Assembly: GCA_030536575.1 (NCBI GenBank)
Contig: JAUNPS010000018.1
Coordinates: forward strand, 1-64,000
DNA length: 64,000 bases
Origin: Eubacteriales bacterium
GTDB taxonomy: Bacteria > Bacillota > Clostridia > Lachnospirales > Lachnospiraceae
Direction of reading: 5' to 3'
Positions 35,910 through 45,269 of the stretch are shown here, piece by piece. The translations under genes and the position numbers were made by a program. Numbering within the stretch: position 1 is the first letter of the stretch; each line of letters begins with the position of its first letter. Below the pieces are notes generated by a model. The model saw only the letters and a list, made by a program, of their open reading frames with translations, had not been told where the DNA came from and did not search any database.

Positions 35910-36433
35910 TGGCTCCTTTAATCGCAGAATCCGGAGTGGAATTTGGTCCGTTTGAGGAAGAACGGCTGTTTCGAATTGAGCATTCAGAGGTTCATAAACG
36001 TGCTGGAAAAGGGATTAAAGCTGTTGAATTTGTCTATTTGACAAAGAAGGCTAATCTTCTCTTTGTTGAGGCGAAAACCTCCTGCCCAAATCCGGAGAAT
36101 AGAGATAAAGACAGTGATATGCGGAAAAAATATGAGGAAACGTATTCTGAGATTACGGATAAATTTATAGATTCTCTTCATATGTTTGCGGCAATGGCAT
36201 TGGGGAGATATGGGGAAAAGCCTGGAGCCGGACAACTCATTCGTCGTACATACAGCGAAATAGGAATCAAATTTGTTCTTGTAATAACAGGCGCAAAAGA
36301 AGAGTGGCTAATGGGACCGAAAGCGGAACTGGAAGCTAGACTGCTTCGAGTCCGTAATATATGGAAAGCAGATGTGATTGTTTTGAATAAGGATATGGCA
36401 ACCAGATATGGACTTATCAGAGATGGGGAATAA
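35906..36433 (+). CDS. small partner of the ATPase, PD-(D/E)XK-like
   Basis: A 175-aa protein that I cannot place in a named family. The stretch VEFVYLTKKANLLFVEAKTSCP has the ExK half of a PD-(D/E)XK nuclease core, with an upstream Glu that could complete it. A later FVLVITGAKEEW strand fits an alpha/beta fold. Translational coupling to the ATPase suggests a sensor-effector pair. Its stop overlaps the pglZ start region by one base of spacing, so it is truly embedded in the BREX operon. Confidence 0.55.
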   Translation: MMAPLIAESGVEFGPFEEERLFRIEHSEVHKRAGKGIKAVEFVYLTKKANLLFVEAKTSCPNPENRDKDSDMRKKYEETYSEITDKFIDSLHMFAAMALGRYGEKPGAGQLIRRTYSEIGIKFVLVITGAKEEWLMGPKAELEARLLRVRNIWKADVIVLNKDMATRYGLIRDGE

Positions 36434-36434
36434 A

Positions 36435-39047
36435 ATGGCAGAATTGAGCTTGAAACAGGTTGTAGATAAGCTGAATGAGGAATTGTCCGGTGATGTGCGG
36501 AAGCTTATTTTTTGGTATGATGCCAATGCTGAGTTTGCGGATGATGTGGACACAATGGAACTGGTGAATGCCAAAGTGCTGCATCTGGAGCCGGACAACC
36601 AGTTCTATACAAAATATTTTCTGGAGTGCGTAGATACCACGACGAACTATCTAGTATATGCTCCTTTTGCGAAGCCTGCTATTCGAGAGAACCATTTGGC
36701 GGATACTATCAAGTATTCTAAAGAGTTCTTTGCTGACAGAGCTTCCTTGCTGACCCTTGACTTGGGCATTGACGAACGCTACAAGCCGGTGATCCAGCAT
36801 TACATTAAGTTTTTCGGAGAAAAGAAGCGTACTCAGGCTTTCTATGATCTGGAGATTGAGACTTTTAATCGTAATACGATTGAGATTGCCCTGATGAGCG
36901 TTCTCTGCAAGTGTAAGACTCCTTCCTATGAGGAGGTTCTTCGCACTGTTCTGACCGACAAAGTGAATTCCGCTGAAAGCGGAAGCGAGGGCAGCCTGAG
37001 CTGCGCGGGATTTAATGAAAATCCGTATCTGGCAGAGTTCAAGAAATATGATCTCTTGGATGCGTTCTGGCGTCAGGCGCAGGATGTATTTGGGTATGCA
37101 GATGAGAAACCTACCCTTGAGAAGTTCACGATGACTATGTTCGTGACTTATGCAGCCAAGGTTATCTCTGCGGAGATGCCCGTTGCATGGAGGGCGTTCA
37201 TTAGTTTCAAGTCCGGTAATGTTATTGCATTTATTGACAACCTGATGAACAGTTACATTTATGGGGAAAGATTCGACGAGATTTCTAAGTTGGTTTATGA
37301 CAGCTTGAAAGCAGATACTGAGTTTAGAAAATTCCCTGTCGAAGCGCTTGTTTCCTGCGGTATATTTGCGGGTGTTGATGAGCTGCTGATTGATTGGGTT
37401 ATCGAAAGATTGGAACTGGAAGATGTAGCTGCCAGGTTGGGTGACATTACAATCCCTCAGTTGGTAAAACAGCGTCGTCAGGGGCACTTTGGAAAGCTGT
37501 ATCGCTCTGAGTATTTCGTGTTGCAAAACGCATGGAATATCATCTCCGGAGCACAGTATGTATCTTCTGCAAGCCTGAACGAGATGGTGAAAAATTATAC
37601 GACCGATCTGTATAAGATGGATCGCTATTACCGCTACTTCTATTATTATCTGGATAAGCTCGAAGATACGACAAGATTTGACAGGCTGAAAGAGCTGGTT
37701 GAGAATATTTATGCCAATGATTATCTGGCGAAGGTATGTACCAACTGGAACGATCTTTTCAGCAACGAATTAGAGTCTTTGCAAATTGCAAAGCAGCCTG
37801 ACTTTTTTAATCGCAATGTGAATTACGCAAAAGACCAGTTGGTTGTTATTATCTCTGATGCCCTGCGTTATGAGGTCGGCATGACTCTTTTTGAAAAATT
37901 GCAGGCAGACGAGAAATGTACTACTACGATGAAAACGATGGCAAGCACCTTACCTTCTATCACACAGTATGGTATGGCTGCATTGCTTCCGCATAGAACG
38001 TTGGAATTGACTGACGACTATACTGTATTGGTTGACGGGCAGAAAACTGAGACATTGGAACAGCGTCAGACAATTCTCCAGAAATATAAACCTGCCAGTA
38101 GATGCGTTCAGTACGATGACATCAAAAATCTGAGTGTGGCAGATCTCCGCAGTATTTTTACCCGTCAGGATGTGGTATATATCTACCACAACCAGATCGA
38201 CGCCAGAGGTGATAAGCTGAATACGGAAAATGAAGTGTTCAATGCCTGCGCTGAAGCTGTGGATGAAATCGCTGCATTGATTCGCCGTTTGACGATCAGC
38301 GCCAACAGGTCTCATTTCATTGTGACCGCAGACCATGGTTTCCTTTACAGAAGAAATAAGCTGTCTGAAAGCGATAAGGTGAATGTCCCCAAAGGGGACA
38401 GAGAGGATGGCCTGGGCCACAAGATTAGCTCTGTATCAGGTACAGCGGATATTCTCGGACGCCGCTATCTCCTTTCAGTGGAAGCCGTAGAAACGGAGGG
38501 TGTGGCAGCAACAGCAGTCGGTACTATGATGCAGAATAAGGATGAGCGTATGGTTTCTTATCCGGTTGGGGCAGATATTTTCAAGGCTCCCGGCTCTGGC
38601 ATGAATTATGTTCATGGCGGTTGTTCCCCTCAGGAGATGCTTGTTCCCCTGATTGAGGTCAAGACGGAACGCGGATATAAAGAAACTACAACGGCTCAGA
38701 TTGCTCTGGTAAGTTTGACTTCCAAGATTACAAACCTGATTACCTCTCTTGACTTTGTTCAAACAGAAGCAGTCAGCGATGTGGTTAAAGAAACAACCTA
38801 CCGGCTCTACTTTGTAGATAGCAATGGAGAGAGGATTTCTAATGAGCATTTGTACGTTGCCGATAAAAAGGACAATGATACGGTTAAGCGTGTGTTCCGC
38901 TTACGTTTCTCTTTCAAAAACAAAAAGTACAATAAGTCTCAGAAGTATTATCTGGTGGCTTATGACGATAACAATGCGCTTGAAGTTCTGCGGCATGAAA
39001 TTGTAATGGATATTGCATTTGCGGATGAGTTTGATTTTGGATTCTAA
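36435..39047 (+). CDS. pglZ: BREX alkaline-phosphatase-superfamily protein PglZ
   Basis: An 870-aa protein. The phosphatase-like domain has VVIISDALRYEVG (about residue 473, metal-binding Asp) and FIVTADHGFLYRR (about 630, Asp-His). The C-terminal part is beta-rich. PglZ is the marker protein of all BREX types and binds PglX. ATG 36435 is chosen since it lies right after the preceding stop; an ATG at 36408 would overlap that gene. Confidence 0.93.
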   Translation: MAELSLKQVVDKLNEELSGDVRKLIFWYDANAEFADDVDTMELVNAKVLHLEPDNQFYTKYFLECVDTTTNYLVYAPFAKPAIRENHLADTIKYSKEFFADRASLLTLDLGIDERYKPVIQHYIKFFGEKKRTQAFYDLEIETFNRNTIEIALMSVLCKCKTPSYEEVLRTVLTDKVNSAESGSEGSLSCAGFNENPYLAEFKKYDLLDAFWRQAQDVFGYADEKPTLEKFTMTMFVTYAAKVISAEMPVAWRAFISFKSGNVIAFIDNLMNSYIYGERFDEISKLVYDSLKADTEFRKFPVEALVSCGIFAGVDELLIDWVIERLELEDVAARLGDITIPQLVKQRRQGHFGKLYRSEYFVLQNAWNIISGAQYVSSASLNEMVKNYTTDLYKMDRYYRYFYYYLDKLEDTTRFDRLKELVENIYANDYLAKVCTNWNDLFSNELESLQIAKQPDFFNRNVNYAKDQLVVIISDALRYEVGMTLFEKLQADEKCTTTMKTMASTLPSITQYGMAALLPHRTLELTDDYTVLVDGQKTETLEQRQTILQKYKPASRCVQYDDIKNLSVADLRSIFTRQDVVYIYHNQIDARGDKLNTENEVFNACAEAVDEIAALIRRLTISANRSHFIVTADHGFLYRRNKLSESDKVNVPKGDREDGLGHKISSVSGTADILGRRYLLSVEAVETEGVAATAVGTMMQNKDERMVSYPVGADIFKAPGSGMNYVHGGCSPQEMLVPLIEVKTERGYKETTTAQIALVSLTSKITNLITSLDFVQTEAVSDVVKETTYRLYFVDSNGERISNEHLYVADKKDNDTVKRVFRLRFSFKNKKYNKSQKYYLVAYDDNNALEVLRHEIVMDIAFADEFDFGF

Positions 39048-39060
39048 GGGAGGTGTTTGA

Positions 39061-40569
39061 ATGGACATAAAGGAATTACAATCCATTCTTACAATTGGAG
39101 AAACCGTAGCGGTAGAATTCAAACGCTGCGGTAATGGAATAGAATCGGATACCTATGAAAGTGTTTGCTCTTTCCTGAATCGTTTTGGAGGGGACATTTT
39201 CATGGGTGCGCTGGATGATGGTACAGTGCTTGGCGTGCCGGAAAAAGCGGCTCCTGATATGATAAAGAATTTTATCAGTGTAGTGAGCAATCCTGCATTA
39301 TTTTCTCCGACTGTTTATCTGACTCCGAAGATAATCACGGATGAAGCCGGGCATACAATTATCCATGTTCACGTACCGCCAAGCGCCGAGGTTCACAGTT
39401 ATAAAAAAGTGATTTACGACCGTGTAGACGATGCGGATGTTAAGGTGACGGCTACTGGTGCGATTGCACAGATGTATATCCGTAAGCAGAACATCTTCAC
39501 GGAAAAGAAGATTTATCCTTATGCGACAATGGAGGATTTACGGCTGGATCTGTTACCGAAAGTCCGGCTCATGGCGCAGAATCATGCGGGTGGGCAGCAT
39601 CCGTGGACAAAGATAGACGATATGCAGCTGTTGAAAAGTGCGGGATTATATGGAAGAGATATTGCGACTGGGGAAGAAGGGTTTAATCTTGCCGCAATTA
39701 TGCTGTTGGGGAAGGACGATGTCATTCTGAATGTAGCTCCTACCTATGTTACGGATGCGCTTGTCAGAAAGGTTAATGTAGATCGGTATGATGACCGTGA
39801 AATCATAAAGACAAACCTGATTGAAAGTTATGAGCAACTGTTGGAGTTTGGTAGGAAGCATCTGCCGGACAAGTTCTTTTTGGAGGATACCATAAATAAG
39901 AGTCTGAGAAATACGATTGTCAGGGAGATGGTCAGCAATACGCTGATGCATCGAGAATTTACCAGCAGTTATACGGCGAAGTTTGTGATTGAAAAAGACC
40001 AGATGTATGTGGAAAATGCAAATCGTGCAGCAAAGGACGGATGGATTACGGTGGAAAATCTGTCACCAAATCCGAAAAATCCGTATATAGCAGCATTTTT
40101 TAGAAATATCGGATATGCGGATCAGCTTGGTTCCGGGGTGCAGAAATTGTTTGAGTATAGCAAGTATTATTCCGGACGTGATCCACAGTTTTTGGAGAGC
40201 GATGTGTTCCGGATTATTGTACCATTGGATGAGGCATATTCTTATGATTTTGCATTGCTTGATGGTAAAAATGGTATCAGTGGAACCCAATATGCCGATA
40301 ATGAGATCAAAAGTGCCGAAGAAGCCACCCAAGCGACTACCCAAGCCACCCAAGATAGGAACCAATCGCTGATGCGGTTAAAAGAAAATGAAACGGTAAA
40401 GAGCGTTTTAAAGTTAATAGAAAAGAATCCTGCTATTTCTCAGAAGCAAATAGCAAAAACATTGTGTTTGAATCAAAACACGGTAAAATATTATATAAAG
40501 AAGATGAAAGAGATTGGAATCATAAAGAGGGTTGGTTCTAGTCAAACAGGTCACTGGGAAATTCTCTGA
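39061..40569 (+). CDS. AlbA_2 (Schlafen-like) / GHKL ATPase / HTH protein in BREX
   Basis: A 502-aa protein in three parts: an AlbA_2 domain (about 1-130; VAVEFKRCGNGIESDTYESVCSFLNRFGGDIFMG), a GHKL-type ATP-binding fold of the HATPase_c_4 group (about 280-390; REMVSNTLMHRE, GSGVQKLFEYS), a Thr/Gln-rich linker (ATQATTQATQ) and a C-terminal winged helix (ISQKQIAKTLCLNQNTVKYYIKKM). Such proteins are often annotated as helicase-related regulators. Its place between pglZ and brxL, on the same strand with 13 and 16-bp gaps, suggests a regulator or accessory part of BREX. Confidence 0.8.
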   Translation: MDIKELQSILTIGETVAVEFKRCGNGIESDTYESVCSFLNRFGGDIFMGALDDGTVLGVPEKAAPDMIKNFISVVSNPALFSPTVYLTPKIITDEAGHTIIHVHVPPSAEVHSYKKVIYDRVDDADVKVTATGAIAQMYIRKQNIFTEKKIYPYATMEDLRLDLLPKVRLMAQNHAGGQHPWTKIDDMQLLKSAGLYGRDIATGEEGFNLAAIMLLGKDDVILNVAPTYVTDALVRKVNVDRYDDREIIKTNLIESYEQLLEFGRKHLPDKFFLEDTINKSLRNTIVREMVSNTLMHREFTSSYTAKFVIEKDQMYVENANRAAKDGWITVENLSPNPKNPYIAAFFRNIGYADQLGSGVQKLFEYSKYYSGRDPQFLESDVFRIIVPLDEAYSYDFALLDGKNGISGTQYADNEIKSAEEATQATTQATQDRNQSLMRLKENETVKSVLKLIEKNPAISQKQIAKTLCLNQNTVKYYIKKMKEIGIIKRVGSSQTGHWEIL

Positions 40570-40585
40570 CAGGAGGGGCAGATAA

Positions 40586-42649
40586 ATGGACGAGTATATG
40601 GAAACAGATGATACCAGAGTGGTGATAAAGAATAAGCTGCGCCAATATTTTGACGGCAAGATCGTCCGCAAGGATTTGACGAAGCACATCAAGGAAGGAG
40701 CGAACGTACCGGTATATGTACTGGAATTCCTGCTTGGTCAGTATTGCAGTTCCGATGATGAGGAGATCATCGAAGAGGGCGTAAATAATGTAAAGCGGAT
40801 TCTGGCAGATAATTTTGTCAGACCGGATGAAGCGCAGAAGGTACTTTCTATTCTTCGTGAGCGTGGCAGCTATACGGTGATTGATAAGATTACCGTACAT
40901 CTGAACATCAAGGAAGACCGTTATGAAGCGGAGTTTTCAAATCTTGGAATCAAGAACATTCCGATTCATCCGGACTACCCTTCCAAGTATGACCGCCTGC
41001 TTTGCGGCGGCATTTGGTGTATTTTGCAGCTGGATTATGAGTTTATCGAAGAAGACAAGAAAAATACGACGCCGATTCGCATTCGCAAGCTGACGCCGAT
41101 CCAGATGCCGCACATTGATTTAGACGAGCTGAAGAACGGCAGAAAAGCATTCACGAAAGAAGAATGGATTGACGTTCTGATTCGCTCTACCGGAATGGAG
41201 CCGGATAAGCTGTCTGACCGTGTGAAGTGGCTGCTGCTGGCTCGTATGATTCCATTGGTGGAGAATAACTTTAATCTCTGCGAACTGGGACCGAGAAGTA
41301 CCGGTAAATCCCATATTTACAAAGAGATTTCACCTAACAGCATCCTGGTATCCGGCGGCCAGACGACGGTGGCAAATCTGTTTTACAATATGGCAAGTAA
41401 GACAGTCGGCTTAGTTGGTATGTGGGACTGCGTTGCTTTTGATGAGGTTGCCGGTATCACGTTTAAAGACAAAGATGGTGTGCAGATCATGAAGGATTAC
41501 ATGGCTTCCGGCTCCTTTGCCCGTGGCCGAGAGGAAAAGGCTGCGTCTGCATCAATGGTTTTTGTCGGCAATATCAATCAGAGTGTGGACGTGCTGCAGA
41601 AAACTTCTCATCTGTTTGAGCCATTCCCGGCGGCGATGGCATACGATACGGCATTCCTTGACCGTATGCATTGTTACATTCCCGGTTGGGAGATTCCGAA
41701 GTATCGCCCGGATTTTTTCACAGATGATTATGGCTTTATTACGGATTACCTTTCCGAGTATATGCGTGAAATGCGTAAGGAATCTTATGGTGATGCATTT
41801 GATAAATATTTCCGTCTTGGCACCAATTTGAACCAGCGTGATACGATTGCGGTTCGTAAGATGGTATCCGGTTTTGTAAAGCTGATTTATCCGGATGGCG
41901 AGTATAGCAAGGAAGACGTTCAGGAGATTCTGTCGATCTCCCTGGAACTTCGCCGCAGAGTGAAAGAGCAGCTCAAAAAAATCGGCGGTATGGAGTTCTA
42001 TGATGTGAACTTCTCATACATTGACAATGAAACTTTTGAGGAGAATTATATTTCCGTTCCGGAGCAGGGCGGCGGCAAGCTGATCCCGGAAGGAATGGGC
42101 AAACCAGGTTCTGTTTACACTGTTTCCAAGTCAAAAACCGGTATGATCGGCTGTTACATGCTGGAAACACAGATGATGCCGGGGAATGGAAAGCTGACAT
42201 GTACGGGTATTGGTTCCGGGAAAGAGCCAAAAGAAGCGACCAATACGGCGTTTAATTATCTGAAAGCCAATGGAAACCGCATTTCCGGTCAGATCAGTAC
42301 CACGACAAAGGATTATATCATCAATTATCAGGACATGCAGGGAATTGGAATGACCGGAAATCTGGCTTTGCCTACCTTGATTGCGATCTGTTCTGCGGCA
42401 CTTGGAAAGACTCCATTGAGCAGTCTTGCGATTTTAGGAGAAATCAGTATTGGCGGCACGTTGATTAAAGTAGACGAATTGGCAAGTACGCTGCAGGTTT
42501 GTCTGGACAGTGGAGCCAAAAAAGTATTGCTTCCTACGACGTCAGCGGCAGATCTTGGCACGGTGCCCTCCGAATTGGTTGGGTCGTTTAGTTTGATTTT
42601 CTATGCATCCGCAGAAGAAGCAGTATTTAAAGCTCTTGGTGTGGAATAA
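40586..42649 (+). CDS. brxL: BREX Lon-like protease/ATPase BrxL
   Basis: A 687-aa protein with an AAA+ core (ELGPRSTGKSHIYKE, Walker A at about residue 237; CVAFDEVAGI Walker B) and a C-terminal Lon-protease-like domain (LAILGEISIGGTLIKVDELASTL). BrxL forms DNA-binding rings and is required for phage restriction in type 1 BREX. GGAGGGG precedes the ATG. It completes the six-gene set. Confidence 0.93.
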   Translation: MDEYMETDDTRVVIKNKLRQYFDGKIVRKDLTKHIKEGANVPVYVLEFLLGQYCSSDDEEIIEEGVNNVKRILADNFVRPDEAQKVLSILRERGSYTVIDKITVHLNIKEDRYEAEFSNLGIKNIPIHPDYPSKYDRLLCGGIWCILQLDYEFIEEDKKNTTPIRIRKLTPIQMPHIDLDELKNGRKAFTKEEWIDVLIRSTGMEPDKLSDRVKWLLLARMIPLVENNFNLCELGPRSTGKSHIYKEISPNSILVSGGQTTVANLFYNMASKTVGLVGMWDCVAFDEVAGITFKDKDGVQIMKDYMASGSFARGREEKAASASMVFVGNINQSVDVLQKTSHLFEPFPAAMAYDTAFLDRMHCYIPGWEIPKYRPDFFTDDYGFITDYLSEYMREMRKESYGDAFDKYFRLGTNLNQRDTIAVRKMVSGFVKLIYPDGEYSKEDVQEILSISLELRRRVKEQLKKIGGMEFYDVNFSYIDNETFEENYISVPEQGGGKLIPEGMGKPGSVYTVSKSKTGMIGCYMLETQMMPGNGKLTCTGIGSGKEPKEATNTAFNYLKANGNRISGQISTTTKDYIINYQDMQGIGMTGNLALPTLIAICSAALGKTPLSSLAILGEISIGGTLIKVDELASTLQVCLDSGAKKVLLPTTSAADLGTVPSELVGSFSLIFYASAEEAVFKALGVE

Positions 42650-42717
42650 ACAGTAAATATGGATAGAAAATGTTGATAAGAAGGTGAACTGCTATTTTTG
42701 AACAGGATTTTGAAGAG

Positions 42718-43785
42718 ATGCTTCGGCAGCATCAGGCATCTCTGGATAATAAGAAGATATTTACAGCACTTGTGAAAGATCTGTTTCCGACGCAGGCAAA
42801 GAATGTCAATCTGCTGCTTATGGCCTATAATCTGGGAATTGCACAGGACATACAAAATACCTCCAGAATCAATCATGCATTCGCCTTCCGGTATGTGAAA
42901 CAGTTAATGGATGATTTTGGGGTGAGTCGTGCGAATGCAGACTGGATTGTATCTGTATGGTGCGTTTGCTATGGAAATAAAGTGCTGGGCAAAATTTGTG
43001 AGATCACATTACAGAAGCAGGGAAACGGGCCGACGATTCAGAGGGAGCAGTCTTCTTCCAGTAAATCCTATGGAGATTTGTTTACATATGAGAAAAGCCG
43101 CAGAGGAAAAGGTCTTGCAGTGACCGGATTCCGTGGGGATAAGAATCAGACAATCATTTTCCAGAATAGGTCAGGGAATACACCGGTGGTTGAGATTGCG
43201 GATAACAGTTTTAGTAATTCTTCAATAGAGGAAGCTATTTTGACTGAAGGCATTACATATATTGGCCGAAATGCTTTTTCCGGATGTAAAAAGCTGCATC
43301 AGGTGTTATTGCCACCCAGCATTGAGGAGATTGAAGATTCAGCATTTGAAAATTGCAGTCGTTTGAAATCAATATCCTTGCCAATGGCATTAAAGATGAT
43401 TGGAGATGGGGCTTTCAAAGGAACCGGACTGCGGACAATTGAGATTCCCAAGAGTGTGTTCTGGTTAGGCGACGGACTGGCGAAAGATTGTCAGTCAATG
43501 GATCATGTGACGATTCCGGAAAACATAGGCAGGATTCCGGATCATATGTTTGAAGGTTGTACGAATCTAAAGAAAGTGGAATTTCATGAAAATATGGTTT
43601 CGATTGGAGAAAGAGCCTTTTTTGGATGCAGTTCATTAGATTTTGTAATTATTCCGGATCGTGTGAAAAGCATTGGCCAGGATGCGTTTTCCAATACAGA
43701 CAAACAGTTTATTATGCAGTGTTCTTTTGAATCTTATGCTGAGGAATATGCAAGAAAACATAAATTAAAGTATCAACTGGTGTGA
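42718..43785 (+). CDS. BspA-type leucine-rich repeat protein, cytoplasmic
   Basis: About 355 aa. The first 110 residues are a helical domain (IFTALVKDLFPTQAKNVNLLLMAYNLGI), the rest carries about six BspA-type LRR units (FSGCKKLHQVLLPPSIEEIEDSAF, FEGCTNLKKVEF and so on). No signal peptide, so it stays in the cell, unlike most BspA-like surface proteins. The start is unclear: ATG 42718 lacks a good site, while AAGGTG at 42681 sits seven bases before an in-frame ATT (42694) that would add eight residues. It heads the kinase-vWA-PP2C cassette and could be its recognition part (inference). Confidence 0.7.
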   Translation: MLRQHQASLDNKKIFTALVKDLFPTQAKNVNLLLMAYNLGIAQDIQNTSRINHAFAFRYVKQLMDDFGVSRANADWIVSVWCVCYGNKVLGKICEITLQKQGNGPTIQREQSSSSKSYGDLFTYEKSRRGKGLAVTGFRGDKNQTIIFQNRSGNTPVVEIADNSFSNSSIEEAILTEGITYIGRNAFSGCKKLHQVLLPPSIEEIEDSAFENCSRLKSISLPMALKMIGDGAFKGTGLRTIEIPKSVFWLGDGLAKDCQSMDHVTIPENIGRIPDHMFEGCTNLKKVEFHENMVSIGERAFFGCSSLDFVIIPDRVKSIGQDAFSNTDKQFIMQCSFESYAEEYARKHKLKYQLV

Positions 43786-43908
43786 TCGGTAATTTTCGTT
43801 TGCCGCCTGCTATGCGGCCATAAAGAATAACGTATTGTCTGATAGCAGCGGACGGAAATGTTGCAAATGGAGTATTTGGTTGATTAAACGAAGGAGACAA
43901 ATGTCGTA

Positions 43909-45210
43909 ATGGAAGGACAGTTGAAAAAGGGAACGCTTCTCACGTCAGAATGCGGGAACAAATATGAAATTGTAAGTCTTCTGGGGGCTGGAGGTCAGGG
44001 AGAAGTGTATGATGTGAAATGCAAGGACAGCCATTATGCACTGAAATGGTACTTTAAAGGAAGCGCCACAGCAGGACAAAAGGAAATCCTGGAAACCATC
44101 GTCTCCAAGGGTTCTCCGGATCCGTGTTTTTTATGGCCAATGGAAATGATCGTTCCGGCACAGGGAAATGTATTTGGTTACATTATGGAGCTTCGCCCTA
44201 AGAATTATAAAAGTATTGTGGATTTAATGAAGAGAAAAGCGGAACCTTCTTTCTATGCGCTTTGTCGAACTGCATTTAATTTGGCTTGTGGATATAAAAA
44301 GCTGCATGACTGGGGTGCCGTTTATCATGATATTTCATTTGGGAACCTGTTTTTTGATCCGAGCAATGGTGATGTTCTAATCTGCGATAACGATAACGTT
44401 AGTTTCGATAAGAACAAAACGGGTGGAGTGCTTGGAACCCCAGGCTTTATGGCTCCTGAGATTGTCAGAAGAGAGGCAAGACCATCAAGAAATACAGACC
44501 AGTATTCTCTTTCTGTTTTGCTGTTTTATCTTTTTATGGTGAACCATCCGCTGGAAGGCCGTTTGGAAGCGCAGATTAAATGCATGGATATGGCTGCCAG
44601 AGAAAAATTATATGGAACAGATCCGGTATTTATTTTTGATCCGGTCAATAAGACGAATCGTCCGGTAAAGGGGATTCACGATAATGCTTCTATTTATTGG
44701 CCAATCTATCCGGAGAAGCTTAGACAGATGTTTACAAAAGCATTTACTACGGGCCTTACAGATCCTAAGAAACGAATTACGGAGCTGGAATGGATGACTA
44801 TCTTTGCAAATATGATGAGCGGTATGATGCAATGTCCTAAGTGTGGCGCCCGGATTTTTTATGATGAAGATTTAGCAGCAAAAGGAGCAGGGCACCTTTG
44901 TTGGAATTGTTCTAACAGCATTGCAGTTCCAACAAAATTAGTGGTGGGAAAGAATATGGTTTTATTGAACCAGAATACACGCATTATGCATCACCACATT
45001 TATGGCGATTATGATATGAACACAGTCGTCGGGAAAGTGGTGCAGAATCCAAACAATCCCAACCTCTGGGGAATACGTAATGAAGATACTGTGAACTGGA
45101 CATATGAAAAAGCGGATGGAACACAGATTCCTGTTGCGCCTGGAAGAACAGCCGGAATCGTCAAGGGAGTAAAGATTCACTTTCCAAATGGAATTGGTAT
45201 GTTCGAATAA
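43909..45210 (+). CDS. Ser/Thr protein kinase with zinc ribbon (TerY-P-like kinase)
   Basis: A 433-aa kinase: Gly-loop LGAGGQGEVY (about 25-34), ATP Lys in YALKWY, catalytic HD at 140-141 with Asn four residues on (HDISFGN), and DND in place of DFG (LICDNDNV). The activation segment GGVLGTPGFMAPE looks intact. A four-Cys zinc ribbon (CPKCG...CWNC, about 306-330) and a beta-rich C-terminal domain follow. It is followed by vWA and PP2C genes, the known TerY-P trio of kinase, vWA and phosphatase linked to stress and nucleic-acid-processing loci. No membrane segment, so it acts in the cytoplasm. Confidence 0.85.
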   Translation: MEGQLKKGTLLTSECGNKYEIVSLLGAGGQGEVYDVKCKDSHYALKWYFKGSATAGQKEILETIVSKGSPDPCFLWPMEMIVPAQGNVFGYIMELRPKNYKSIVDLMKRKAEPSFYALCRTAFNLACGYKKLHDWGAVYHDISFGNLFFDPSNGDVLICDNDNVSFDKNKTGGVLGTPGFMAPEIVRREARPSRNTDQYSLSVLLFYLFMVNHPLEGRLEAQIKCMDMAAREKLYGTDPVFIFDPVNKTNRPVKGIHDNASIYWPIYPEKLRQMFTKAFTTGLTDPKKRITELEWMTIFANMMSGMMQCPKCGARIFYDEDLAAKGAGHLCWNCSNSIAVPTKLVVGKNMVLLNQNTRIMHHHIYGDYDMNTVVGKVVQNPNNPNLWGIRNEDTVNWTYEKADGTQIPVAPGRTAGIVKGVKIHFPNGIGMFE

Positions 45211-45269
45211 AATGAAATTATTATTTGAAAGATTGATACATACGTCGAATCGTAAGGAGGTTACAAAAA

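Noticed and set aside
42718-43785. LRR protein as a BspA surface adhesin
   Set aside because: It has no signal peptide or anchor and lies in an intracellular defence-type cassette.
43909-45210. Kinase as a pseudokinase because DFG reads DND
   Set aside because: Gly-loop, ATP Lys, catalytic Asp141 and its Asn are present, and the metal Asp is retained in DND.
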